This document shows, in pieces, positions 23,326 to 36,364 of a DNA stretch of 64,000 bases (the stretch's first letter is position 1; each line of letters starts with the position of its first letter). The position numbers were made by a program, and so were the translations under genes. This DNA comes from Stramonita haemastoma (Eukaryota; Mollusca; Gastropoda; Neogastropoda; Muricidae). The notes under the pieces are model-generated. The model was not told where the DNA came from and made no database searches. It saw only the letters and a program-made list of their open reading frames with translations. The stretch lies in assembly GCA_030674155.1 (NCBI GenBank), contig CM060316.1:82302260-82366259 (forward strand). Reading direction: 5' to 3'.

Positions 23326-26250
23326 GGGGCTACCTTCATGGTGGGCGAAATCGGTTGCTACCACAAAATCTCACCATTGGCAAACCTCCGAGCTCTAGCT
23401 ATGTAGAGAAATGCATAGGTACAACCTGAACATCCTTGGCCTGTGCGAGACTAGATGAAATGGAACCGGACAGTCGAGATTAGCGAGTAGAGATACCATC
23501 ATCTACTCTGGACAGGAGGAAGGCCAGCCCCACACACATGGAATAGTGCTGCCGATGAAACCTGAGGCAACGCGAGCATTACTATCCTGGGAACCAGTGT
23601 CACCACGGATCCTCACTGCCCGATTCAACTCAAAGGGCAGGAAAGTTGCCATCCTTCAGTGCTATGCTCCAACAAATGCCGCTGAGTTAGAAGAAAAAGA
23701 CAACTTCTACAAGCAATTCCAAGCCATAGTGGACAAAACACCAAAGAGGGACTTGAAGATCCTAAAGGGAGACCTGAACGCAAAAGTGGGATCAGACAAC
23801 ACCAACAGAGAACTGATCATGGGCAGACATGGCATCGGAGACCAGAATAAAAACGGTGAACTCTTAGCAGAGTTCTGCACCTTCAATGACATGGTCATTG
23901 GAGGCACCATCTTTCCCCACAAGAAAGTCCACAAGACCACATGGACTTCCCCAGATGGCAGGACTGAAAACCAGATCGACCACATCACCATTGGGCAAAA
24001 GTGGAGAAGGAGCCTGCACGATGTCAGGGTGAAGCGCGGAGCAGACGCAGCGTCAGACCACCATCTTGTAATAGCCATCCTCAAGACCAAGCTTAAAGCA
24101 TTAACTGACAAGCCAGGTAGACCACTGCACAAATACAACGTGCCAAGCCTTAAAGAAAGAGTGAAAACAGAAGAATTGAAGCTTGAATTGAGAAACAAAT
24201 TCAGCGTGCTTTCCCAGATGCCAGAGGAAACAATCGAAGAACAGTGGCACAGTCTGCATGAGACCTGGAAGACAACATGCCAAACAGTCCTGGGAAAGAA
24301 TACAAGGAAACACAAGGAATGGCTGACAACAGAAACATGGGCACTGATCACCGAGAGAAAGGGGCTGAAGGACCGGATCAACAGAACACAAGATCAGGAA
24401 GAGAAGCAGACATTGAAAGCACGCTACTGGGACAGGGGCCCTGCAGTAAAAAGAAGTGCAAGAAAGGACAAGAGAGGCTTCGTCGAGGAGCTGACTCGGG
24501 AGGCAGAGGCTGCAGCGGGCCAGGGAGACATGGGGAGACTGTGTGGGATCACGGGGGCCCTCTCTGGAGGAAACAGTAAACCAAGTTGCCCCATCGAAGA
24601 CAGGAACGGCAATGCCATTCCGGGTGAAGAGGACCAGAGAGCAAGATGTGCAGAGCACTTCAAAGAAATACTCAACAGACCAGCACCATCTGTCCCGCCA
24701 TACATCCCACCACCTACTGAAATCCTTGGCATCAACATCGGTCATCCCACCAAAAATGAGATCACCAAAGCCATAAAGTCTTTAAAGTCATGTGGGGAGG
24801 CAGGTCCCGACGGTGTGCCCCCTGGGGCACTGAAAGCGGACATCCAGACTTCAACTGACATGATGCATCCACTCCTACACAGGATCTGGGAGCAAGAGAG
24901 TGTGCCGAAAGACTGGAAGAAAGGCTACCTCGTGAAACTGCCAAAGAAAGGGGACCTGTCGTCCTGTAACAACTGGAGAGGAGTTATGCTGCTGTCTATC
25001 CCAGGAAGGGTGATGACGGGAATGGTCTTGGAGAGACTGAAGACGGCACTGGACAGGACGCTCGGGGATGGGCGGGTGGGCTTCCGGCGGGGCAGATCAC
25101 GCACAGATCAGACCGCCACAATGCGCGTCATCATCGGGCGGTCCCTGGAGTGGCAGACCCCCTTGTGTTCAGTCTTTGTCGACTTTCAGACGGCATTTGA
25201 CAGCGTCGACAGAGATGTCATCTGAAAACTGATGCATCACTTTGGCTTCCCATCAAAGTTCGTCACCATCATCCAGCAGCTCTGTGAGGATGCCACCTGT
25301 CAAGTCATCCATGACGGGAAATTGACGGAACCCTTCTCCGTACGAACCGGCGTTCGTCAGGGCTGTCTATTGTCACCAACCATCTTCCTGTTAGTGGTTG
25401 ACTGGATAATGCGACAGGCCACAGCAGGCAGGAGAACTGGTATACAGTGGACCTTCACAAAGCAGCTGGAAGACCTGGACTTCGCAGATGACATCAGCCT
25501 TCTCTCCCACAGGCATCAAGACGCACGAGAGAAGCTATGTCATGTTGCGGAAGAAGCCGAAAAGATAGGCCCCCAAATCAACATCATGAAGACGGAGGTC
25601 ATGAGGGTGAACAACAAGAAACAAGACCCAGTGCGACTACACCAAGAAAACATCAAGGAAGTCGACAAATTCACCTACCTGGGCAGTATTGTCAGTAAAG
25701 ATGGGGAGACGGACGAAGACATCAAGTGCCGAATAAATAACACCCTTTGCCCAATCCGGAGATCAACAACCCTCTCATTCCACAACAAGATCCGGATATT
25801 CAACACCAACGTCAAGTCGGTTCTACTGTATGGCTCAAAAACCTGGCGGGTAACAAAGACTAACACCCAAAAACTCCAGGCATTCACCAACAGATGTCTT
25901 AAGAACATCCTCGGTATTAGGTGGCCAGAAGTCGTCTCAAACGAAGAACTGTGGGACAGGACCAGACACGCTCCAATCGAGACGGAGATCAAGAAAAGGA
26001 AATGGGCATGGATCGGCCATACGCTCGGCAAGCCTGCTTCAAACGTCACCAGGCAGGCCCTTGACTGGAACCCACAAGGGAAGCGGAAAGTAGGTCGACC
26101 AAAACAGACCTGGCGCAGAAGCATTGAAGCAGAGACGAAGGCAGCCGGAATGACATGGGCCGAGCTGAAGAGGATCTCCCAGAACCGAGTCCGTTGGAGG
26201 AGTGTTGTTGCAGCCCTATGCTCCCAAAGGAATTCACATGCATAAGTCAA
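23326..26250 (+). mobile_element. RTE-like non-LTR retrotransposon, nearly complete
   Basis: One frame runs from about 23411 to 26245 with endonuclease and reverse transcriptase domains. The first 80 bp (gggctaccttcatgg to ctctagctatg) recur at 46990, 62395 and 63303 and may be 5' UTR sequence. A 230-bp 3' piece of the same family is at 1815-2060. The element lies 0.7 kb upstream of the deaminase exon, in opposite orientation. Confidence 0.85.
23411..26245 (+). pseudogene. RTE-like ORF2 with two TGA codons in one otherwise open frame
   Basis: 945 codons from ATG 23411 to TAA 26243-26245 (ending SQRNSHA), broken only by TGA at 23456-23458 and 25223-25225. Endonuclease: LGLCETR at the N-terminus, GDLNAKVG at about 23770, DQNKNGELLAEF, NQIDHITI and SDHHLV at about 24055. 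Reverse transcriptase: GEAGPDGVPPGALK, FVDFQTAFDSVDR, GVRQGCLLSPTIF and DFADDISLLS (catalytic DD, about 25480). C-terminus: FTYLGSIVSKDGETDEDIK, LYGSKTWR, and GKRKVGRPKQTWRR. Both stops sit where related proteins have Trp (LCETRW; VWKL), so each is most simply TGG to TGA. No frameshift seen over 2.8 kb. Confidence 0.85.
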
Positions 26251-26689
26251 GACCTCTGGCTGCAGAGGAAAAAGTACCCCTGACAAAATTCTGTTTTAAA
26301 AAGTCACTCTCTAAGGATATACAGACAGGGAGGGGGGTTCTGTACTCCTTCTCCTCAAGAAGAACATCCCCAGTGAATGTCACGTAGAGAAAGATGTGGA
26401 GTCTATCACTAATATACTACCTATACCACCTGCAGGATTTGCCTATAAGGTAACAATCTCCAATAGAATTACGTAAAGTGATACTTGATTTTTGTGGTGG
26501 TCCTAGTTCCCCCCCCCCCCCCCCCCCCCCTCCGCTAAAATCAAAGTAGATTCGATGGTGGACCTGCAGAAGTCGTCCAGAGCAGGAAATATCCCAGGTC
26601 TTTACCAGGTGAGAATTCAGCAATCCTTCCAGCCACCAGCCTACAGTACTGACCACTATGCTATGGCAGCTGACAGGATATTGTTTGCT

Positions 26690-26908
26690 ATTTATTTATT
26701 TATTCTTTTATATCGAGGATATTGGAATAAGCACTCGTGTGCTTTTTTACGTCCAGTTCCCGTGTGTATGCAGTTTTGTAGATCTTGTCATCTGTTCCAA
26801 CTTGCACACAATGGCCTACTCTGACGAAAAGCGGAACAGGATTGAAGGTGTGCGCAGGATGTTCTGCGTGTTGGCACACGTAGTCTCGGTTTATAGTCTC
26901 ATGTTGTG
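26690..26908 (-). mobile_element. SINE family A, inserted in one duplication copy only
   Basis: Inverted 3' part inserted between blocks A and B of the local duplication. The second duplicate (28075-28090) lacks it, giving an empty site for comparison. Confidence 0.85.
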
Positions 26909-27050
26909 ATACAAGTGCTTTTCTTCACGGTTTTGTCTGGACACAGGGGCAACTTTAAAACAAAATTATCTCACAGGGCTTAACATTAATGTCCTCACTG
27001 TTTATATATAGGTTAGATGCATACATTTATTAACAAATAATTATATGCAG

Positions 27051-27051
<1 letters not shown>

Positions 27052-27132
<81 letters not shown>

Positions 27133-27245
27133 CGTGTGCGTGTATGTGTATGTGTGTGTGTGTTGTGTTTGTGTGCAGCATGCACATGCATGCACATGTT
27201 GGCTAATGCACATGTGTGTATATGTGTGTCCACCCAGCGTGCATA

Positions 27246-27330
<85 letters not shown>
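27052..27330. repeat. (GT)n pair in the duplicated region
   Basis: 27052-27164 and 27248-27330, between blocks B and C of the first duplicate. The second duplicate has (ATGT)n 28183-28291, (AT)n 28529-28572 and (GT)/(GA)n 28711-29310 instead. Confidence 0.93.
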
Positions 27331-27331
<1 letters not shown>

Positions 27332-28365
27332 GTGAGTGAGTGAGTGAATGAGTGAATGTGTGTGCCTGTGTGCCCATGTATGTACTTTACTAGACATACA
27401 TTTCAGGCCTGTGCTGTTCAGCCCGGTATGCATACCATGCCTGGTGCAAGGCCCCCTCAATCAGCAAGCTTTAGGGCTGTTGTTGGAGCCTTTGACAAAA
27501 CTAGACCCTACAAGCTGGGCAGAAATATGCAGTACACACTTCAGTCAGGTTGAGTGAATCTCTGATGATAAAGCCACAACTCCTACACCTTTCAGTTTTG
27601 CACATATATCAGTTTCATCCTTGCCCATTGGCTAATCAAATTGAATATCCAAATAAGGCTGTCCCACGTAATCCCTCATTCCAAGAATGAATGCAAAACT
27701 GAAAGCTGAAAGTGACATCCCCCCCCCCCCCCAAATCCTTGGTGTTTGGAACTAAATTTGTTGGTAAATTGGGGAGAGGGGGGTTGCTGGGTTGGTTGTT
27801 TTTTTTTATAACAAGTAGAATGGCATTTTTGTTCACTGTCCATAAAGGCACACATAGGATTGAATTTTTTAAAAAAAAACCGGTAACAATCTTTTATATA
27901 ATTCCCTAAAGTGATGCTTGATTTTTCTGGTGGTCCCAGTTTTTTTTTTCCACAAAAATCAAAGTATGTTTGATGGTGCAAAATATACCAGGTCTTCGCT
28001 GTGTTGGAATTCAGTAGTCCTCCCAGCCACTAGAATACAGTACTAACCACTATGCCATGGCAGCTGACAAGATAGATTCTTGGTTGTCAGATACAAGTGC
28101 TTTGTCTTTATGGTTTAGTCTTGACACAGGGGCAACTTTAAAAAAATCATCTCACAGGGCTTAACATAAAATGACAAGCATCTCTGTATGTATGTATGTA
28201 TGTATGTATGTATGTATGTATGTATGTATGTATGTATGTATGTATGTATGTATGTATGTATGTATGTATGTATGTATGTATGTATGTATGTATATTGAAA
28301 AGCCAAAGTAGAACAACCAGCCTGAGGAAGGTTTATTGCAATCTAGTAAAGTACACACGCAGAGA

Positions 28366-28525
28366 TATAGATTCAAGATTTATTTGTCTTTGCCTCTTGG
28401 GGCATGGAGGATTTTAGTAAACAAAATTAACTGAACATCTATATAGGCCTAATTTGCATTAACAAAATATGTTTACAAGACAAAATTTCACAGAAATAGA
28501 AATATAGTCAATCTTTTCATCAATG

Positions 28526-28530
<5 letters not shown>
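28366..28530 (-). mobile_element. LINE 3' UTR fragment
   Basis: Inverted copy of the last 160 bp of the 43080-43497 element, running into an (AT)n tract. Confidence 0.7.
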
Positions 28531-28573
<43 letters not shown>

Positions 28574-28710
28574 ACAAATAAATAATTATGTGTGTATGTG
28601 TGTGTGCCCAGCACATGTGCATGTGTGCTTGTATGCATGTGCTTGTGTGTGCCTATGCACATGTATGTAGTTCTTCAGTTTAACGTCCTTCCACAAAACA
28701 GTGCCATCAG

Positions 28711-28796
<86 letters not shown>

Positions 28797-29151
28797 TGAG
28801 GGCATGTGTGGGGGTGAGAGTAAATATATGCGAATGTGTGTGTCTGCGCGCGTGTGTATGTGTTGTGTATGAGTTATCATCGTCACATAAATTGAATAAC
28901 ATAACTAGCATAACATAAATAGTATAGGTAACTAGAATAACGTAACAGTACCTTCACATAGCATCTAACATCTATCAAAGGTAGATACCAACCAGACTGT
29001 TACTGAGTTAAACAGCAAACTCGTGAAGGAAAGAATAATTATTCAAAATGTGCCCTAGAGATAAAAGACAATTGGGAGGATGACAATCACCAATGCACAT
29101 ACTCATGTATGTGTGTACATAGGTGCATGTTAAGTGTGTGTGTGTGTGTGT

Positions 29152-29273
<122 letters not shown>

Positions 29274-29838
29274 CCTGTGGGTGTGTGTGAGTGAGTGAGT
29301 GAGTGAGTCTGTGTGTGTGTACTTTACTAGATCTAAATTTTGGGCCATCTCCAACAGCACAGCAATTGGCAACCAAAAGTGGAAAAGCCTAAGTTACTTT
29401 GTAAAAGTTCACGGTAATGGATATAACACACGAGTCAAGATAAATAGCTGTACTGTTCAGTGTTGTATACATACCATGCCTGGTGCAACACTTCCTCAAT
29501 CAGCAAGCTTTGTCCCTGTTGCTTGAGCCTGTGAAAAAAATAACACCCTACCCTTCCGGTTTGTACTGGGCAGAAGTTTGCAGTACACACTTGGGTTAGG
29601 CTGACTCAATCTCTGATAATGGAACTGGCTACACATTTCAGTTAACAGGAGTGTCAGTTTCCTCTAGCTCCACTTACACAGGCTACGTAAAGAACACATT
29701 CAATATCCAAATAAGGCTGTGGCACGTGATGGCCTCATTCCAAGAAGCCAATACAAAACTGAAATTAAAAAAAATCAATGGTGTTTGGAACTTAAAGGTT
29801 TTGCGATTTTGTTTTCTTGTTTTGTTTGGGGTTTTTAG

Positions 29839-29870
<32 letters not shown>

Positions 29871-30424
29871 ATGTAAGCAATGAGATGGCGTTTTCGTTCC
29901 GTGTCCATACACCTGCCCATAGGATTGAGAGAAGAGAAAAGAAAAAGAAGAAAAAGAAATTGTCAACTATATAGGACCTGAGTGTGAAGTTTGCTTTGCC
30001 ATAGCATTTTAGAGTACAAGAAACATATGATTGCGTTAAGGAATAGAGCAACCACGTAAAACTTCTTTAAACTGTAAACTAACAACAACAAAAATCCTGT
30101 CCTTTTTCAAGGCCCTATTTAACCCTTGAGCTGTTGCCAAGCATAAGGATTCAGCTTTTTCAGCTGCCCTTTGTTCCACTGTTGTGGGGGACACAACATC
30201 AACGTAGGGATCTAGGGATCAGGAAGAGTAGAGACTTTCGTTTTGGTTTTACTCAATAGGTAGTGGTTGGGGGGGGGGGGGGGGGGGGGTAAGAAGTTGA
30301 ACTGTCACTACAGGCACAGGGTGGTTTTACCTTAGTGTTGGTTGACAGTAAATTATTCAATTCCTAACGTACTGAATGATAGTATTACTAAGGTGCTCGT
30401 ATCACTAAGGTGCTCGAGTATGTA

Positions 30425-30465
30425 TGCATGTATGTATTCACCCTGTCAAAATGTATAACCTCTAT

Positions 30466-30530
<65 letters not shown>

Positions 30531-30705
30531 GTGTGTGTGTGTGTGTGTGTGGTGCGCGTGCGCGCTCGTGTGTGTGCTTTCGAATTTGCTAGAATTATTT
30601 ATTGTCATTGATTGTTTGTTGTGAGGGTGGAGTGCAAGCGCTTTGATTTGTTTTTACAAGATATAGCGCTATATAAATTCCATTATTATTATTATTATTA
30701 TGTAT
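30425..30705 (+). mobile_element. 3' end of the same L2-type LINE
   Basis: Shares cctgtcaaa-gtgtataa, an internal (GT)n at the same place, cgaatttgcta, tttgtttttacaagatatag and tatataaattccattatt with 15935-16301. Only the 3' UTR is present. Confidence 0.82.
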
Positions 30706-30715
30706 GTATGTAGGC

Positions 30716-31025
30716 CTATAGGAAGGAAGGTGGCAGGATGGTTAAGACGTTCACCTACCAACAAGTAAACCGTGAAGTTCTGGGTTCGTACCCAGCCTCG
30801 CCCTTTCTTCCCAGTTTGACGAAAAAATCGAACTGAATGTCAAAGTCATTCGGATGAAACCATAAACCGAGGCCCCGTGTGCGAACGCACGCAGAACATC
30901 TTGCACACACGTCAAAACCCCTTTCCGCCTTTCAAAAGAGCAGGCCATTGTGTGCCGGTAGGAGCGGATGACATAATTTTAAAAACCAGCATGCACACAG
31001 GTGTCGTGTTTAGGCACCATCCCTG
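30716..31025 (+). mobile_element. tRNA-derived SINE family B, near full length
   Basis: Head ggtggcaggatggttaagac with B box gggttcgtaccc, then a body sharing the cgcacgcagaacatcttg and aggccattgtgtgccgg blocks with family A. Ends at tggtgtcgtgtttaggcacc. Confidence 0.82.
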
Positions 31026-31059
31026 AGGAAAAATAGGAGAGTTGGAGTCCAGGGCGGCT

Positions 31060-31268
31060 CGGGGCTGTATATGGCAACTTCTGGTGGCTCCTGCGACGGT
31101 ACTGGAACCATTCGTATGGGTCATTGCCTCTCCAATGGATCATTCCAGTGGCATGGAGAGGGGGAGTCTGCAACATGGGTAACAGTTTGCCCTCCATACT
31201 TACTTACCCAGGCTTTGCGCTCTAAAGACTAGCGGGCAACTCCATAGTCTTCCGAGACTGATGGGTGC
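31060..31268 (-). repeat. Interspersed repeat family E, copy 1
   Basis: Inverse of 62615-62815: ggaaccattcgtatgggtcattgcc, gtttgccctccatacttact, gtcttccgagactgatgggtgc. Probably a retroelement UTR. A weaker piece is at 50565-50720. Confidence 0.75.
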
Positions 31269-31316
<48 letters not shown>

Positions 31317-31528
31317 ACTATGTATGTATGTATGTATGTATGTATAAATATATATGTCGGGCCTTTATGTAACCCAGGCTCTCTATCCTCTGGCCGAGGG
31401 TAGGCTACATAAAAAGAAATAAATTTTAAGTTCGGACATCTTCCATACAAAAGAAAATAGACAAAATCAGAAATTGCCGTTCCAAAGATTTATTGACGTT
31501 AAAATCTCTAGAAATTATATGGTGGTAA

Positions 31529-31533
31529 TGTGT

Positions 31534-31580
<47 letters not shown>
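31529..31580. repeat. (GT)n followed by G33
   Basis: 31548-31580 is an unbroken run of 33 G, the longest homopolymer here. Confidence 0.95.
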
Positions 31581-31582
<2 letters not shown>

Positions 31583-31590
31583 GTGTTTTT

Positions 31591-31940
31591 TTTTAAATTC
31601 TTTTATATCGAGGATAACAGAATAAGCAATCATGTGCTTTTTTTCATCCGGTCCCCGTGTGTATGCAGTTTTGTAAATCTTGTCATCTGTTCCCACCGGC
31701 ACACGATGGCCTACTCTTACGAAAAGCGGAACAGGATTTAACGTGTGCCAAGATCTTCTGCGTGCGTTCGCACACGGGGCCTCGGTTTAAAGTCTCATCC
31801 GAAGGACTTTTGGGGAGAGTGGAGTCAGCACTGATGTTAACTCCAGGAAGAAAATTTCCTCGACCGGACTCGAACCCGGGTCGTCAAATTGCCAGCGCAA
31901 TGTTCTGACCACTAGGCTATCCGTCTATCTGACCACTAGG
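31591..31940 (-). mobile_element. SINE family A with duplicated head end
   Basis: Inverted, near full length. The 16 bases ctgaccactaggctat at the head end occur twice, and the second copy runs straight into (GT)n. Confidence 0.87.
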
Positions 31941-32029
<89 letters not shown>

Positions 32030-32035
32030 TCTATT

Positions 32036-32117
32036 TTAATTATTTATTCTTTTATATCGAGGATAATGGAATGAGCACTCTTGTGCATTTTTTTTTTACA
32101 TCCAGTCCCCGTGTGCA

Positions 32118-32123
<6 letters not shown>
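32036..32123 (-). mobile_element. SINE family A, truncated
   Basis: Inverted 3' fragment ending at gtgtgcatgcag, where (GT)n begins. Confidence 0.75.
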
Positions 32124-32207
<84 letters not shown>

Positions 32208-32261
32208 CTGGCAGTAAACTTGCTATAACATCGGCAGATCTTGGGTTGGTGGTCAAGAGTT

Positions 32262-32562
32262 AACCACCTACCTAAAAAGCGAAGAGTCAGGGTCAGAAAT
32301 GTGCAGTGGTTTGATCCCCGTTTGGTTCTTAAACTTTCCCCTATCTATTAGACTATGATGGTGGTCTGGGTGCTAGTCTTTCAGATAGGACGATATACTG
32401 AGGTCCCCGTGTGACTCGTAATTATTTAGCGCACGTAAAAGGACTGACGGCGAGAAGATGTTGTCCCTGGCAAAATTGTGTACAAAAAAAGCCATCTGAT
32501 ATGGAAACAAATGCATTTGCAGACAGGGGAAAAAAATGGTGGCACTGCTCTTATGGTAACAC
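32262..32562 (+). mobile_element. SINE family B variant
   Basis: Starts at a tRNA-like tggtttgatccccgt, contains tgtccctggcaaaattgtgtac and ends gatatggaaacaaatgcatttgcagac; reverse of the 60930-61350 copy. Confidence 0.65.
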
Positions 32563-32566
32563 AAGA

Positions 32567-33155
32567 TTCAAGATTTAATTCGCTTTTAACCCCTCTTGGG
32601 GCATGAAGGATTTCAGTAAAGAAAACCAATTGTAACATAATTTGCATTAACAAAAACATTTATGATACTGCATGTGGCAGAAATAAGCATGTAGTCAACC
32701 TTTTATACAATGCCATGCACTTTTACTCTTGACTATAAATTTGCAAAGTTTTATTAACATCTTTTTATCAGAACAACTTTCAAAATGTGTACATAGATCT
32801 TGTATACAAATATTCACCAGGCAGGACATTCTTTCTAAATTTGCACAGTTTTATTAACATCTTTTTATCAGAACAACTTTCAAAATGTGTACATAGATCT
32901 TGGATACAAATATTCACCAGGCAGGACATTCTTCCTAAGCTCAGAAAACTTTGGACATTCCATCAGGCCTAGGCTATAAAGTGAAACTCATGCCTATTGT
33001 GTCCATATTACATTGCTTACAAAGACGATTTTCGCATTGAATGCCGTTCAATCGTCCTGTTGCAATCAGCAATGTATGATTAATACACCTGACTTTAAAT
33101 AATGAAATCATATTATTATATGGCAACTCACTAGGCCTAAAATACTTTTCCGTTT
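32567..33155 (-). mobile_element. LINE 3' end with internal 100-bp duplication
   Basis: Inverted copy of 43080-43497. A 100-bp stretch (ttgcaaagttttattaac to gcaggacattctt) is repeated in tandem at 32737-32936 with a few differences. Confidence 0.75.
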
Positions 33156-33156
33156 T

Positions 33157-33225
<69 letters not shown>

Positions 33226-33590
33226 TACGGGGACGGATAGCCTAGTGGTCAGAACATTGCGCTGGCAATTTGAAGACCCGGGTTCGATTCCGGTCGAGGA
33301 GATTTTTCTCCTGGAGTTAACATCAGTACTGACTCCACTCTCCCCAAAAGTCCTTCGGATGAGACTTTAAACCGAGGCCCCGTGTGCGAACGCACGCAGA
33401 AGATCTTGCGCACACGTTAAATCCTGTTCCGCTTTTCGTAAGAGTAGGCCATTGTGTGCCGGTGGGAACAGATGACAAGATTTACAAAACTGCATACACA
33501 CGGGGACCGAATGAAAAAAAGCACATGATTGCTTATTCTGTTATCCTCAATATAAAAGAATATAAAAGAATAAAAAAGAATAAATAAAAC
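33226..33590 (+). mobile_element. tRNA-derived SINE family A, reference full-length copy
   Basis: A box tagcctagtgg, B box gggttcgattcc, then a conserved body (cctggagttaacatcag, cgcacgcagaagatcttgcg, gagtaggccattgtgtgccgg, gcatacacacgggga) and an A-rich end (ctcaatataaaagaat)n. It is immediately preceded by (AC)n. At least 13 other copies in both orientations lie in this window. Confidence 0.9.
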
Positions 33591-33789
33591 ACACATGCAT
33601 GAATCTCCACTTCAACCCAAAGAAACTTTTGCATTTTAAAAAGGTAACACGGGCCTACGCTTGTCTTCGTCGCCTATTTATGAACTTTGCTATTATGTTC
33701 TAAATGTAGCCGCTTAAAAAAAATTAATTCATAAGAAATTGTTCCACAAAATCCAATTTTTTCGATGTAGGCTATTTTGTAGTTACGCT

Positions 33790-34140
33790 TGAGGGAACTC
33801 TCGCGATAGCCTAGGCCTAGGCCAAAGATACTCTTGGCCTAGGCTATTTACATTTTTTTGGCGGCAAATTCCAAAGCTTCGTGGGCAACCAACTTTGGAG
33901 AGAGCCCTGCTTTCTCTGCTGTCAAAAGTTAATGAATTTTGAAGTTTTTCCTCTTGTTGTTAAATTTTTTTGTCTACAATAACAAAACACGGAAGGAAGA
34001 AGAGCATCGGAACTGGATCAGGCATTTTGACGTAGGCCTAGGCCTATCTTAGGCTAATCAAGACAAGAACCGGGAGAGAAGTCCAGGTTAGGCCCGCCCG
34101 TCTGTGTGTGTGTGTGTGTCAACACTGTGTGAGTGTGTGC
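33790..34140. promoter_or_regulatory. Candidate promoter region with a TCTCGCGA motif
   Basis: TCTCGCGA at 33799-33806 is a motif of many TATA-less housekeeping promoters. Nearby are a TGACGTAG CRE-like octamer around 34029 and relatively CpG-containing, repeat-poor DNA. It lies 3.2 kb upstream of the first RAD54B coding exon, which needs an upstream non-coding exon. Function is inference. Confidence 0.25.
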
Positions 34141-36151
34141 GTACGCGAAGTATGCAATTCCGATGGAAAAATTAATGCTTAAAGTTAAATAAAACGTAAA
34201 CTTTTATGAACATGATATAGTGAAATCTTGGATCGTCAAATATCAATATTCTAGTACTCGGCGATATACGGATAAGTCCCAGGCAACACGACAATACAGG
34301 CCTGTGCTCTTTGCTCGCTGCCCATTGGCCCAGGCTAGGGCCTAAGCCTTTTTAGAGGAAGAACGCATCTCAATAGGCCTAGGCCCTAGCCTACAATCAG
34401 CCCACACACAATCAACACTTTGCATGTTCCAGGGGTACTGACGTTAGGCTACATGTAATACATGTATCCCTTCCCCATCAATCGTGCACATCCACCCCCT
34501 CAAGCTCTATGAGTATGACTCATTATCGATTTTCAAAAAACTGCTGCACACATTTATTTGTTATTGTGTGGGGGGGGGGGGGGATGTAGACATGTAATTT
34601 GTTAGTTTTATTTGTGAACGTTTGCATGCACACTTAACTAATTTGAATGTAAGCACTGATTTGGTGCTCTACAGGATAAAGACCTATGTATAAATCCCAT
34701 ATTATTTAACACATCCATGATCCAACTTTGGTTAAATTGCAAGGTAAATACCCTGGGGTGTTTGTTTTTTTAATATATTCCCAGCCTATAATTTACTAAG
34801 ATCAAAGATGTCAGCTGGCGTCCTCATTTTATTCAAATTTGTTTCAAGTTCTAGCGTGGTGCAGAAGTGGAATTATATTGTCACACCATTAGAATAAAAT
34901 ATTACTATTAGTTTAAGGTAGGCCTATCATAAATTAGCAATTAAATTCCTCTGCATCACAGCAAACATCATAAGATATTTATAAATTTCTTTATGTCACT
35001 CAGCAGCTGGTCACGTTCACATTTTGATTTTTTATACACTAATACAGTCTATGCTGAGTGCCATGTGGCAAAATGGATTCTCAGCCTTTGTGCTTAACAC
35101 TCAGCCAGTCATCCACTTAATGAGAAGCATAACCTCTTTTCAAGCACTACAGAGGATTTTTTTCATCAGAATAACAAAAAGAAAGGCAAAACCTTTTGTC
35201 TGATGTACTTAAATTAAGATCTGCAACACTGGCTTGATGCTTTGCAGCTGGCAAACTTTTCACCAGACAAACGTTCTCACAATACTCAGTCAATACCAGT
35301 CAATAGTGACAGGGAGTTGACTGACAGTTGTAGCAATAGTGAAAGTTGATCAAGGTCTGAGAGGGCTGAAGTGGTAAGAAATTCTCAACTAGGGGAGGCA
35401 TTGTGTACATTGAGTGGGTAGGAAGAGAGGAATGGTGAGTAATCAGAGTGGACAGGAGGAGATGTGGCCATGTCAGCAGGTCCAGAAAAGTTGAATGTAC
35501 ATATCTGTTATGGTTTATACAGAAATATGTGGATTTGATCAAATTGGTAACATTTCACTTTTTTGTAGAACTTTGTCTTGCATATCTGTAGCCAAGAAAA
35601 TTCTTTAGTGTCAGGCAAAAACTTGTATTTATTTTATAAATTCTAATCAGGCATGTTAATTGTTATGTATCATTGAGTAATCAGAATTTTTATTACCCTC
35701 CCCCCCCCAAAAAAAAAAAAAAAAAAAAATTCTGATTCCTTGAATTCATTCCATATATTGTACTTGTTTTTCTTTCAGAAATAAATTTTATTCCAGAATT
35801 TTTCTGTTAAATATTACCAATGAAAATGTAATAATCTCTGGGATTAGGAAGAACCTTAAATCAGGTTTTTGCTGGCAGTGAAAGTGCTAAATTTGCTTAA
35901 AACTACTGGCAGCCCTTTTCTTTATTTTTTGTTTTCGTTTTTTGTTTGTTTTTGTTTCTTTTGTTTGTTTGTTTTTTGTTTGCTTCCTACCACTGGAATA
36001 ATGTTTCCCAAGAAACTAGGCACTTGTAGTCAATAAGTTTCTTCAAATCTGATTTTAAAATATGCCTCATCGTAAAACTGCCCTAATTAAAACGGCTTTC
36101 TACTGATTTAGGCTCACTTTAATAACCCACTAAGTGACTATGGTTAAAAAC

Positions 36152-36154
<3 letters not shown>

Positions 36155-36217
<63 letters not shown>

Positions 36218-36220
36218 GAC

Positions 36221-36251
<31 letters not shown>

Positions 36252-36268
36252 AACACACACTCACTCAC

Positions 36269-36360
<92 letters not shown>
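36155..36360. repeat. (AC)n/(TC)n compound microsatellite
   Basis: AC 36155-36261 then TC 36272-36360, 700 bp before the first RAD54B coding exon. Confidence 0.95.

Positions 36361-36364
<4 letters not shown>

Noticed and set aside
23707..24745. Minus-strand open frames of 200 or more codons opposite the RTE-like ORF
   Set aside because: They shadow the real endonuclease/RT frame and show no domain.
24055..26245. Active retrotransposon
   Set aside because: Catalytic motifs are intact but two in-frame TGA codons stop translation unless read through.
33230..33300. tRNA-like sequences (also 2111, 15561, 59021, 62115)
   Set aside because: Good A and B boxes, but the cloverleaf is incomplete and each heads a repeated SINE body with a tail or TSD, so these are not tRNA genes.
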